64,000 nt of DNA from Vespula vulgaris (Eukaryota; Arthropoda; Insecta; Hymenoptera; Vespidae). A program made the position numbers and the translations under genes. Where the stretch lies: contig NC_066597.1 in NCBI RefSeq assembly GCF_905475345.1, positions 4,286,001 to 4,350,000 of the forward strand, given 5' to 3'. Within the stretch, counting starts at the first letter, position 1. Each line of letters starts with the position of its first letter. The notes below the pieces were generated by a model that was not told the origin of the DNA, searched no databases, and was given only the letters and a program-made list of their open reading frames with translations. This document shows, piece after piece, positions 1 through 12,666 of this stretch.

Positions 1-843
1 TTAAACAAATGATTTTTTTCTTTCTTTCTTTCTTTTTTTTTTATATAAAACCAACAAAATCGATTCGATAGATCTAACGATACTATAATGTACTTACATA
101 CATACTGTGTATTCACTTTGTATATCACGTTTCTTACTTGTCTTTCGCTATCTTTTCAAGTCGATCGTATTTCGATAGACTTATCGAAAGTCCAAGAGGT
201 CAGAATGGTGAAACACGATACATATAGAAAAAACAATTTCTCTGTGTACTTGGTCATATACGCGTGTACGTGAGAGAAAGACAGAGATAGAGAGTGATAG
301 AAAGAGTGAGAGAGAGAGAGAGAGAGAAAGAGAGAAAGAGAGAGAAATAGAGAAAGAAAATATAAGGTTGGTCAGTTACGCGAGAAGAAATTCGATGCTC
401 GTTGTACGTATGTACACCTTCAATACTCGATGCCCTCGCTACTAAATTCGATTAATACCTAACGACGATAGAGATAGATAGTATAGCAGCCATACGTGCG
501 TTTCTAACACGTTGAAAGCTAATCCTTCATGTATTGGAGCAAGAAGAAGCCCTTCCGCGTTCTATACATAGGTGGTCGGTCGTGTCACAAAACATAATCG
601 AGTTCTACGTGTTTTTCGAACATCTCTAAAGTCTGAGTCTTTTCCTCTCTCTCTCTATTTTTTTTTTATTATTATTATTTTTTAAACTTTTATTGCTGTG
701 ACGTTACCACGCCATGCACTTTTATAGAGATGGCTAGGATGCATTTGCTCTAACATATTTTACGACTTTTTCCTCGTATATTCGTATGAAGTATTCGTCG
801 AATTTTTAACTTTAGAGAGATAGAGATAGATAGAATTTTTAGC

Positions 844-846
<3 letters not shown>

Positions 847-885
<39 letters not shown>
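847..885. repeat. (AT)n microsatellite
   Basis: Uninterrupted AT dinucleotide repeat of about 19 units. Similar arrays recur at 1064-1106 and 2499-2544. Confidence 0.9.
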
Positions 886-889
<4 letters not shown>

Positions 890-1061
890 TAAAAATGACG
901 AACGTATAAATGCGAATGTAATATCAATGTTATTGGATAGATTTATTGATATAAGTTAAAAATGTATTACTATGAAATGGAATTTATTTATGAATCAACC
1001 CAACGTTAATATACTAATAATAATAACATCGTATATATATATGTGTGTGTGTCTATGAGTA

Positions 1062-1063
<2 letters not shown>

Positions 1064-1106
<43 letters not shown>
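1064..1106. repeat. (TA)n microsatellite
   Basis: About 21 uninterrupted TA units, preceded by a short GT stretch. Confidence 0.9.
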
Positions 1107-1109
<3 letters not shown>

Positions 1110-1613
1110 ATTTATTATTATATATCTATAGATATAGATATAGATATAATAAAAAAGATATATATAAAAAAAAATAAAAATAACAGATAAAACGAAACAA
1201 AAAAAAAACATTATACTTAAATGACGAATTTTCATATAAATGTAAATGATAATTACAAATTAAGAATTATATTACAATAAATAGATACTATTACATATGA
1301 ATCAAATCGTATATTAACAACAGCGTACTTTTACATAACTTCGTAATAAAATAATAATAAGAATGAAATAAAATAATAAATAAATAAAAGAAGCAAACAT
1401 ATCTAAGTTAAAAATTCGTAGAAAATATTGCATAACAGAACAATATAGATCGATCGAATTCTGTAGATGAATTATTAGAAAGAGCTTAGGGAAGTTTTAA
1501 ACAATACATTTGTTTCGTTCAGCTTGGACAAATATTACAATTTTCCAAGATAAAGATTTTTCTTAGCAAGGTAGTGATATTTTGTCGAAAGTTCAAACCT
1601 CGAGAATATAACT

Positions 1614-1650
<37 letters not shown>

Positions 1651-1801
1651 ACTTTTGTTCCATACCCTTAAACCTGCTGCATTCTGCTATCCGAAGAGTT
1701 ATCTAAAATCCATAGACAGGGAATACAAACGTGGGTCAGTGTATATCCACTCACCTAAATATAGCAGAGGATGGCGTACGTGCTGCTACTTCTCGTCATT
1801 G

Positions 1802-1837
<36 letters not shown>

Positions 1838-2152
1838 TTCTCTCATTCTTTCTTTCTCATCTTTTTGCATTCTTTCTCTTTTTCAAGCCCTTCCTTGTAT
1901 CCAACCCTCTCTCATACTTCATCCACTATCACCTCAGTTTCCATCGTCGTCTTTTTCGAAAGAAAAAAAAAAGAGAGAGGGAGAGGGAGAGGGAGAGGAA
2001 GAGAGAAAAAGCTACGGAGAATCTGCCGCCTCATCGATCCGTAGAAAACCATCTTCGCAGCTCCTTCACGAGCCTCCGACAGTGCCTTTCTAAAGTTGCA
2101 GACACATGAGATAGGAAGAGAAAGAGAAGGAGAGTGTGTGTGTGAAAGAAAG

Positions 2153-2159
2153 AGAGAGA

Positions 2160-2208
<49 letters not shown>
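2153..2208. repeat. (GA)n microsatellite
   Basis: GA array with a single GGGA interruption. It lies about 300 nt downstream of CT arrays at 1801-1850, so the two could pair in a single strand. Confidence 0.85.
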
Positions 2209-2212
<4 letters not shown>

Positions 2213-2494
2213 AGAGTGGGAGGGAGGGAGAGTCTCTAAGGGTTGAAAAGAAGACCGTCGATGTTCACGGAGAAGTAAAATTTTCAAGAAGTCTTATCAT
2301 CTACTAGTTGTCGTTTCGTTAATAAATAATTTTTATAAAAGAATTCGATTCTATCGAATATATAATATCTTTTGTATCGATTAGATATGGATATGATTAT
2401 AAATCGTTTCGATAATTTGTTCTTTTTTGTGCAATTGGTTCGAATTGCAATATTGGAATCTTTTTTTATATTTTATTATATCTAAATGAACAAT

Positions 2495-2498
<4 letters not shown>

Positions 2499-2544
<46 letters not shown>
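2499..2544. repeat. (TA)n microsatellite
   Basis: About 23 uninterrupted TA units inside AT-rich DNA. Confidence 0.9.
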
Positions 2545-2548
<4 letters not shown>

Positions 2549-5500
2549 CAGATTATAAAACAATATATATCTAATACGATTAAATGTTACAGCAGTATAA
2601 TAAAATACAATATAATATAATAAAATTGCACATTAAAACAGTGTAATATTATACAATTACAAATTTGCAATAAGAGTGATATATAAAAAAAATACAAAAC
2701 AATATTTAGTCCATAACGATAAAATCCATTAGCCCTTTGACAAATAATTAATAATAGTATTTTTATCAATAATAAGAAATATATATATAGATATATAATA
2801 AATTTGGTAAATCATGTTTATTCTTAATGTATATATACCTATATATAAATATTGTAAAAATAATTAATATATATTTAAGAATAATTCTCGCGTTTAAATA
2901 AATGTAATTCTAATTCTCTTTCTCTTTTTCTTCTTTTGATTGTTCTTCTTTATTTTTCTTTTTTACATTTCTAAAATAAAAATAACAATCTTTTGAGTAT
3001 CGTAGAATCATCGATCCAAGTAGCAGACACGTACGTAGGTAACGACGTAGAAATACGCGACGTGCGTAGCTTACAACTGATCAAAATTTATCAAAATTTA
3101 TTCCGTAGTTGTACGGTTATATTGCTTCACCTCGTTTTTCCTTTCTTTCTTTTTTCTCGAATGTGTAACAAAGCGTAATATTAAATCGTAATTCGATACG
3201 ATCGTAAGTATTAACAATTGTTAATATTGATGATAGTAAACATGTGATATCATCAGCATCATCATTATATAACAATTGCAGTAACTGGAGATAATCGAAT
3301 ATAATTTCTGCAATGGCAAATAAATTATTTCATAACCTGACAGGAATGACTGAAAAATGTAGTAATAAGGATCGTATTGATCTTTAAATGCTATTATCAA
3401 TGAAATATTATCCCTTGAAATGATAAGAAACGCTATAAAATGTATAAAGTCAATATATTAAGTTGCTTTTAATTTTAATTATCTCTTAAATCGTTAAAAT
3501 TAAATTTAGAAAATTTTCATTTGCTATGAAATATTTACAAAAAAAAAAGAAGAAAGAAAGAAAACGGTTAATTAAACTTCATTGTTTTTATTAATTTTTA
3601 AAATAGTTCAGAATGGTAACGATGATTCTAATTAACCCATAAAAGTTAATATCGTTGGAACTTCTACTCCATAAATACACGAGTAATACAAAATGAAAAG
3701 GATAAAGTGTAATCAAATTTTTTTCTTTATCTTTTTGTTCTAACCATCGCAAGTTATAAGAATTAATTTTTATATCTTAGTTTCTTATTATAGTTTTTAT
3801 AATTTCGAGAATTAATTTAAGGTTACGAAAAAAAAAAAAGAAAATCAAATCTTGGAAACGGTAACAACAACAGTAACAATAATATAATAATATATTTTAA
3901 TAGTACAAATATATTAAATAATAAAAAAAGATTTCAATTGATTTTCTTTCATTCTTGAATGAATTTTTAATGCGTGACAACATTAACATAATATTATTAT
4001 CATTATTATTTATTTGTTCATTTATTTTTTTCTTAAGGATAACTTTTAAGGGATCTATCTTAGATCAAGATAGAAAGGGTTAAATCTTATTTATAACAAT
4101 AACAATAACACCGATAATTATGATCGAATATTTTATAGAAAAAAAAAAAAAAAGGAAAACAAGAAAAAAGAAATAATAGAAATACTTTAGTAATTATTTT
4201 CGAAATACAAAACCACTAAACAATTAACAGAAATATTTTCTTTACGTTTTGTAGTTTAGAATCGAACCATTCGATTCTTCAAAGCGTACTGTTATAGTCC
4301 TTTAATCGGCCACCCTTTTGTGCTTAAACGAGAAGTGATCAAGCCCTCGAACGCGAGTCCTTTATTTAACGAAACGAAAGGTGCCACTCGACCCCTACTC
4401 TCTACACCCTTTCTTTTTCTCTCTCTCTCTCTCTCTCTCTTTCTTTCTCTCTCTTTTTTTGTCTCTCTAAAAGAATCAATTTCCTCTTTCTTTCTTCTAA
4501 GATATTGCTGGCTAATGAGAAATCACTCGTTAGAGGAGGCCGTCCTTCAAGAAGTTTTCGTTCTGTTCGTGACATACCGCTCGATAAAGCGCACTCTTAA
4601 TGGAAATGCAAAAACCAAATACGTCGAATCTAGGTTCCTAGAGTGCTCTCCCAAAAATAGTATTCCGCATCGAGGCTACGATGCGGTATGTTGCATGTAC
4701 GCTTGGACACCTGCGTTGCGTCTTTTTAAAGTAAACGGTATGAAACTTTAGAAAGAAAAAAAAAAGTGATTTCAAAGTGTGTTCTTTTTCTTCTTCTTCT
4801 TCTTTTTTATTCTTTTATTCTTTTTTTCCTTATTTTTGTTCTATCTTTTTCATTTTTTTTCATTTTTTTTTTTTATAAACTTACTCCTCGCACTCTAATT
4901 ATTCCTGTAGGATTTTTATTGTTGTTGTTGTTGTTATTTTTTTGTTTTGGTTAATTTTATTTTCTTTTTTACTCTGTACGTTAATTTTTTGTAAATTGTA
5001 ATAAGTTTCGTTCGTGTACGTGTATGAATGTACGTGTGTATAATAATATAATATAATACAATATATATATGTGATTATACTTTCAAAACAATTTTGTAAA
5101 TGAAACTTCTTTTGATATTGTTCTTTATTGACAATTGATGATAAAAAAAACATAGTTTCATTAATCACTATTATTATTATTATTATATATATAATTAATT
5201 TATTAAATTAATAGATTAACTGATAATCAATTCGTAGATGCAATGAATTGTACGAAAAGAAATAAGTTAATAATTTCAATAATAATAAATTCACAGTGGG
5301 AGAGAATTGATAAATAATTTTTCTTCTTCTACTTCATCTTTTTTGTTTCTTTTATATTACGCTTAAACCTGCTTGTAAATACATAATCATAGATCAAGAA
5401 TTCTGCATAGAAATATGTAAAAAGATGAGAAAAACGAATATTTTCTCCCTTTCATTTCTTTCTTTCTCTCTCTCTCTCTCTTTTTTTCTTTCATGGTTCT

Positions 5501-6486
5501 CTTCATTTCATTCGAGTATCTCGTAAAGAGAGATACAGAAAGAGAGACAGATAGACAGACAGACAAATAGACAGACAGACAGACAGACAGAGAAAGAGAG
5601 GAAGAGAGAAATAAAGAGTATATATAGTGAAAAAATGTTCGTTCTCATTGGTTCTCTTCAACGACCTCGTTTCCCCGCGACTGAGTTTGTTCATTCCTTT
5701 ATGCTTTTTCAGTGGTGGTGTCACATGACTAACGCTAATTCATGCGAATATAAACGTAAAAAAAAAGAAAGAGAGAGAGAGAGAGAGAAGGGGAGAAAGA
5801 GAGATATTACTAATCCGATGCATCCTTTCGTATTTCGTTTTCGAAGAAACATAGGAACGTTTCATGCTTGGCCACGTTGAAATCGTGTTCTAATTAGTGA
5901 TCGACGATTATAACCCGTTTGCTCGATGACGTATATATATACATACGTACATAAATACATACATGCATATATATGTATATGTATATACGTGTACGGATAC
6001 GTATGAATATATACATACGTTTGTATTATTGGTATATATGTATGAATATATATACGTATTTTTGTATCTATGTGTATATATATGTATGTATTTATCGACT
6101 CGTTTATGTATAATTTTGTAAATACATATACTGCAAATACATACATATATTCTCTTGTAACTCTTTTAGAACTACTATTCCAATTTCCAATTGCTGATTT
6201 TCCTATTGTATTACAAGCGAGCGAATGCATTTGTTAAAACAACGATTGGTATTATTGTTGTGTTTTGCTGTTGTTATTATTGTTATTGTGGTGATGGTGA
6301 TGGTGGTGTTACGTTTAGATCGAGTGCGGTCAACCGTGTCGTTGATTCCTAGATTTTACGTTCGAAATTCCATACCATAGAATCGAGTATTACATATACG
6401 TATTTGTTGTAAAGCGAACGGAAACGTCGAGCTTTTTTTATTTTTTCATATCCTTGTATATAGTTTTGTTTTTTTATTGTTTTCTT

Positions 6487-6534
<48 letters not shown>

Positions 6535-7407
6535 CATTTATTTTATATTTTATTCGGATTAATATTAAATATTTATCGATACGCGTGTACACACACGCAT
6601 ACACGTACACGTACACACATAATACTCCGTTTACACGGTAAAACGTTTCTAGTAAAAGTCGTGTAAAAAGAGGAGTCCTATGGTTTTTTAAACTGTGTTA
6701 TTTCGAAAATTGTATTAAAAAAAGTTAAAGAATACTTATAACATAGATCTTTAATATGACATCTATTGATTTTTTTTTTTTTTATTATTATTATTATAAT
6801 TCGTATAATATCTAATTTGAAATCGTATTATAACTCGTATAATATCTTACTTTCAATCTTTACAATTATCAATAAATTTATCGACGCGTATATTTGCAAT
6901 AAATTACAAATAGAAATTAAGCAAAATTTAAGAATTCAATATAAATTTATAATTTCTTTTTTATATATGTTATCCACTTGTTATTTAGATATAGGATTAA
7001 AATTTTGTCTTTATTTAACTTTCGTTTTTTTTTTCTTTTTATTATCGAATGTATACCAACTCTCTAACGTAAACATACACACACATATATATCCACATAA
7101 ATAAATCTACACGCAGAGTCGTAGGTATTACTACAGACCCTTTAGATATTCCAACGTTGCACCCTTTCATTTGTAGAAAAGATCGTTGGGAATGTTCCTA
7201 AGGGGGCGTAAAAACGTTGAACATCTCGGCACGTCAAAGGGTAGTACCAAGCAAGCAAGCAAGCAACAGCAAGTAAGCAACAGCAAGCAATAGTAGCATT
7301 TTACGTAGCAAGAGCTCTTCGTATATATCGAATGCTGACTGTAAATAGAGGTAACGTTGAATTTGTGGTCACGATGGTCGAGTATTTCTGATTTTACCTT
7401 TAGAATA

Positions 7408-7409
<2 letters not shown>

Positions 7410-7455
<46 letters not shown>
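7410..7455. repeat. (CT)n microsatellite
   Basis: About 22 CT units followed by a degenerate pyrimidine tract to about 7520. Confidence 0.9.
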
Positions 7456-7459
<4 letters not shown>

Positions 7460-8443
7460 ATTTTCTCCTTTTTTCTCTTTCTCTTTTTTTCTTTCCTTTT
7501 ATCTTTCTCTTTCTCTCTTGTAACACTCAAAACATTTTAGATAACGCGAATTCGCCGTTTCTATTATGCAGATAATGAAGCGACGCAGATGCTGAAGTAA
7601 TATATATTCCTACTCTTATATTTTATTGTAAGTTAAAATTGAATTTTCTTTCTACGTATTTCTACCTTCATTTTATTGCATCTCTATCTCTCTATCTATC
7701 TCTTTCCTTCTTTCTTTTTCTCTTTCTTTCTAGAATATCGATATTTGCATACTTTTCAAGATACTTGAGTAATAATAATATCTTTCTTTATTTCAATTTT
7801 TTCTTTCTCTTTCTCTTTTTCTTTTCTTTTCTTTTCTTTTCTTTTTCCTTTCATTTCGTATACTTATAAATCAAATTTCTATTTCCGTTTGAAATAAAAT
7901 TACACGATGTAAGAATTACAATATCACTTGTATGTACTACTAAAGTTATATCATATCGGATATAATTCACATTTAGAAAAATGATATATGATAAACTTCA
8001 ATTACGAAATGAGAAGTATTAGTTCTATGACGAACAAATAAAATAAGATTTCAAAAATATATGTACATATATTTATATATATCTATATACATACATACAT
8101 ACATGCATATACATGTACACAACATATATATATATATATATGTATAACTTCAAAGTCGCATAAAGTTACATAACATAAGGTTAATCCAATTTTTTCTTTT
8201 TCTTTTTCTTTCCTTTTTCCGTGTTTATAAGAAAATTATATTTAATTTAACGAGTTAATAGTATTATTCGTATTAGTATAATTATATTACACACTAAATA
8301 TAATTCACACTTAACGAAAGCAAAAGCGGATTTTGATTAAAAACTAATAAAAAAAAAAAAAAATTAACTTTGTCGCAATAGAATAAATTTCTAAAAACTT
8401 ATAAAAAGTATGACGTGATTTTAAAGACGCATGGAGGTTTGAT

Positions 8444-8446
<3 letters not shown>

Positions 8447-8515
<69 letters not shown>
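8447..8515. repeat. (CT)34 microsatellite
   Basis: Sixty-nine uninterrupted bases of CT, one of the longest pure dinucleotide arrays in the window. Confidence 0.95.
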
Positions 8516-8518
<3 letters not shown>

Positions 8519-9302
8519 TTATAATCTTTCTTTTACATCTCAAAATTCAAATTCAATACTCGTTTGAATCGATCGATAATAAGAGAAAGAAAGAAGGAAA
8601 GACAGATAGGTGTATAGTGATAGCTAGTTATTTGCACATAAATAAAGAACGATACCAAATTGATTTCCTTAGTTTCGTATACTACGACAAAATGGCGACC
8701 GAATGAATAATTCGTGGATGGTGTCGAAAAGGAGAACGATCGGGATTCTCCATCTCTGTCTATCTTTCAAAGCTGTCTATCTCTTTCAAATGGTGGTGGT
8801 CGAACAAACGTTCGAAATTCTTGTTCGAGCATTCGAGTTGGTTTTCCCAGTCGAAAAGGGCCGACCTGTAGTAGTAGGAGTAGGAGTAACCGAGCTCTTC
8901 CAAGCCAACATCCTAATTCGCCTAATCCGTCGAGCATGTATCATTCATATAAGATAGAGTAGTCTGACAACCGCAAAGCTCGAGGCTTTGTATCCTTGAC
9001 AGTGACGAATGATAATCTTGTTCGCGGATGGAATAGGGTTGGAAGCAAGCTCGAAGTCTCAGCGAACGTGATGGCTAGACTCGATCGATCTAATTACGTA
9101 TGATAATCGATAGTTTGACAGGATTGCACGACATATGTCTACATATGTTTTAGAAATTTCGCTAAATATCAGAACATTTTGCGATAATTATGTTTAATAT
9201 AATTTTCAATAAATGAATAATAGAAAATATTTTTGTAGAGTAACAATATATCTTACTTATTAACAATACATCTAACGATACAATATATCTGATTAGATAT
9301 AT

Positions 9303-10470
9303 TTTTTAATTAAAATCGATTTTATTATAACGATATTATTGCAATGTTTAAATAAATAAAGAATAAATTATACTTGAAAACGGTGTTTTTTGCAAGTCTC
9401 TACGACTTTTCGTTCCGAAAATACAAGTAAAAGAAAAATTTTAATTAAAAAAAATTATTAACAAAATCGGTTTTATTATAACAATATTATTGCATTATTT
9501 AAATAAAGAAAGAATAAAATATGCTTGAAAACGGTGTTTGTATCAAGTCTCTACGATTTTTCGTTCCGAAGATATCGCCTTCGAAAGATTTTCATTCATA
9601 ATTCTCATACAGCTGTTCGTAGTAATAGTGGTAGTAAGGCATCGTAATTTCTTGGAATTTATATAGGTCAGTGTGTCACCGAACCACATGAATGAAATTA
9701 TATAGGTTAGTAGGTCAGCGTAATCGTCTTCGATTTATATAGGAATATCTTTGGATCTAAAAGTCGTAGAAACTTGAATCAAACGCCATTTTAAAGGGAA
9801 AAATTTTCTTTATTTTTTCAGCATATTGTTAATAATTAATTAACAATTTGTTATAAACAATTGTAATAAACAAATTCTTACGAAGTAAAATCATATTATT
9901 TTAATAATCAAACATTCTAATTGCAACCAATTTATAAAATTATATAAATTAATAAATTATAAACAAATTATATTTTTATAGAATAAATAATTGTTTTATA
10001 TTATTAATAACCATGTTTTTCATTTGCATGGGAATATCTCGGAAAGTAAAAGTCGTAGAGACTTGATTCGAAGACCGTTTTAAAAGGTAACATTTTCTTT
10101 ATTTTTCAAGCGTATTGTTAATAATTAATTAACAATTTGTTATAAACAATTTTTATAAACAAATTCTTACGAGATAAATTCATATTATCTTATCGATTAA
10201 ACATATGATTGATATGTAAAATTGTAGAAATTAATAAATTATAAACAAATTATTCTTTTTTTTTTATCGAAGAAACAATTTTTTTCTACAGTATTAATAA
10301 CTAAAAGTCCTAGAGACTTAAAACAAATAGAGTGAGCGCAGCTCTTAAAAATATCTCCAAAGTTAATAATTTTTCGACATACGTTGGATTAATATTATTT
10401 TTTTTTATAGAATATATCGCGCTGCATCGACAAGTGCAATCAAAAACATAGGATTTTATTAATAAAAGAA
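9303..10470 (+). repeat. Dispersed repeat, copy 1, with mirrored internal modules
   Basis: This 1.2 kb segment is nearly identical to 49246-50495. It contains two direct copies of module A (around 9312-9425 and 9463-9578), each carrying the core CAAGTCTCTACGAYTTTTCG. Two copies of module B follow in inverted orientation (around 9745-9870 and 10041-10170), carrying AAAAGTCGTAGARACTTGA, the reverse complement of that core. A third, shorter B-like piece lies near 10306. A TTGTTAATAATTAATTAACA block follows each full B. There is no open frame, so it looks like a non-autonomous foldback-type or MITE-like element. I cannot name its family and saw no clear target-site duplication. Confidence 0.75.
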
Positions 10471-10857
10471 AACCTTCTCTTAATTATTATATTTAAAAAA
10501 TAATATTGAAAAATAATAAGCACGAAACGTATTTTATAGTAGAAATAATATTTCTTTTATCATTGTCATTGTGGTTACATTCTAATAGCCGACCCTGTAA
10601 TCTCCACATTGTAAGAGTCTCTTATTTTCATCGTACTATCTCAGTGTGTTTATTTTTTGTCTAGCGTGTTTACTATTTTATTTGCTATTTTCGAGGTCGT
10701 AACAAGAAACGACTTCACGTAACGGGTATAGTACTGGATGCCGACGAGTTTTACACGAATTTTTCTTTTCCTTTTTCCTTTTTTTGTCTTTTTCATAGTA
10801 GTGAAAAAGAAAGTAAAAAGGAGAAGAAAATAAAGGATAAAAAAGAAGAAGACGGAT

Positions 10858-10902
<45 letters not shown>

Positions 10903-11033
10903 AGGAATAAAGTCATTTCGGATTGATGAGACTGAATGTAATTCAGTATAGTGATTTCCACGATTCGCAAAAGCACGTTTAAAATAGAAAGAGAAAAAGA
11001 GGGAGAAAATGAGAAAGACAGACAGACAGACAG

Positions 11034-11038
<5 letters not shown>

Positions 11039-11115
<77 letters not shown>
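11039..11115. repeat. (GA)n microsatellite
   Basis: About 38 uninterrupted GA units, preceded by a short GACA tract and followed by imperfect purine-rich repeats to about 11240. Confidence 0.95.
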
Positions 11116-11119
<4 letters not shown>

Positions 11120-11918
11120 AGGTAGAGATAGAATTATGAAGAGAGGGGGGGGGAGATTGAGAAATAAAGATAGAGATAGAATTATGGAGAGAGAGAGGGG
11201 GGTGAGAAAGTGAGAGAGAGAGAGAGGAGGAAAGGGTAGAGAGAAAAGCATGAAATTAATGTAATTATTCGGCATGCCAACCGGCGTGGCGTGACTCGTA
11301 CAAAGGATGGCGCAAGTCTCTTATGGGAATGATTTTCATTGGCCGGACGGAAAAGGCTTTTCTCCGATCCAGAAACTCGCTAATAAACTTTGCGACAGAT
11401 GCATGTCTTCTTCTACGTTGGAAATTCTTGTACGCTCGTACACTTTAAAACCACTCTCTTTCATTTCTTTCTAATTCACGGAGAACAGAAAGTAATTCGG
11501 AATGTACTACTTAAAATTCTTTCTATATATATATATATATATTTGGTATATATATGTTTCATACTTATATTTCTTGCATACATATACATATATACATATA
11601 TACGTACGTACGTACGTTCATATATACATATATACACAACATTTCCACAGAGTGATCAATCCCTGCTCAACGACTTAACCGATACATCATTGTTCGTATT
11701 AAGGGGATAATAATGTATTTGTTAGGTAAAGCGATCATTGCAACAATCGGGTCAAAATGACCCAACATTCGTTGAACAAGGGTTAAACAAGTATCCGGGT
11801 ATTCGACTCGGATATTCAAGATTTGAATATACGAAGATCCGAGCAATGAGAGCTCTAGTATCTGTATATACATGAACATACCCACACATACATGTGTTGT
11901 ATTCCATATAAATCATAC

Positions 11919-11921
<3 letters not shown>

Positions 11922-11971
<50 letters not shown>
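11922..11971. repeat. (AT)n microsatellite
   Basis: About 25 AT units following a short GT step. Confidence 0.9.
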
Positions 11972-11973
<2 letters not shown>

Positions 11974-12064
11974 TAGTGAATTTGGGGTTGGTATCGAGCT
12001 TTTGTCGATGACACTGATTGATTGGTCAACGCCCCGATGAGACGACTATACTTTTTTCTCTCTT

Positions 12065-12097
<33 letters not shown>

Positions 12098-12364
12098 CTC
12101 TCTCTCTCTTTCGCGGATGCTATCTGTCAAGTACCAAGCTAATATTTCTGTCAAGAGCATTGAAAATTAAAAGGTACGTAGACGTTAATTACTGCGTTGC
12201 GAGTCGTCCGCCGATAAAGAGTTGCTGGATACAGATGGACAAGTAACAAAAAGAGAAAAAAAAATAGTGGAGAAAATTTCGAGTCTCTTCTCTTCGTACC
12301 ATTCGTTGAGAATAAAAAGTATTATCGTATTTTAAATTGTTATACGTTGGAAGCGTACGCTGTA

Positions 12365-12366
<2 letters not shown>

Positions 12367-12417
<51 letters not shown>
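12367..12417. repeat. (CT)n microsatellite
   Basis: About 25 uninterrupted CT units. Confidence 0.9.
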
Positions 12418-12420
<3 letters not shown>

Positions 12421-12606
12421 CTTTTTTCTCTCTTTATGTGTGTGTGTGTGTATCTTTCTCTCTGTTTCGTTAAAATTGAATTAAAATAGAAAAAGAGGAA
12501 AATATCTAGCACGCGTACGTGATAAAATGTATTTAGATTGAATTATATACGAAAACATGAAACGCGTCAAGTTGTCGATGAATTTGTGTAGGTGTGTGTG
12601 TGTATA

Positions 12607-12666
12607 TATATATATATATACACTACTATATGTATATATACATATAGTAGTGTATATATATATATA
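12607..12666. repeat. Perfect AT-rich palindrome (about 60 bp)
   Basis: The core 12621-12652 is self-complementary: half-site CACTACTATATGTATA and its exact reverse complement. It is flanked on each side by seven TA steps that extend the symmetry. The left half-site recurs at 12667-12682. A cruciform or single-strand hairpin is possible. Confidence 0.85.

Larger units (their letters stand above)
1..9302. other. Gene-free, AT-rich sequence with microsatellites
   Basis: No coding region is supportable. It holds CT/GA tracts (about 1619-1646, 1801-1850, 2153-2208, 7410-7455, 8447-8515), AT arrays (847-885, 1064-1106, 2499-2544) and T-rich unique DNA. The longest frames are microsatellite translations. 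The stretch 8690-9110 is less AT-rich and holds an 84-codon open frame from 8703 that I do not recognise. The whole block is probably intron or intergenic DNA upstream of the testican-like exons. Confidence 0.6.

Noticed and set aside
1574..2109. Overlapping 110-156 codon open frames on the + strand
   Set aside because: Mostly Ser/Leu and Arg/Glu polymers from CT and GA arrays in three frames at once. The unique joins have no recognisable domain or splice context.
4320..4751. 143-codon + frame
   Set aside because: It starts with GTG rather than ATG and crosses a CT microsatellite. The remaining 75 residues show no family pattern I recognise.
8703..8957. 84-codon ATG frame in a less AT-rich stretch
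   Set aside because: Two different frames are equally open here, no domain is visible and there is no intron/exon signal. Kept only as a remark.
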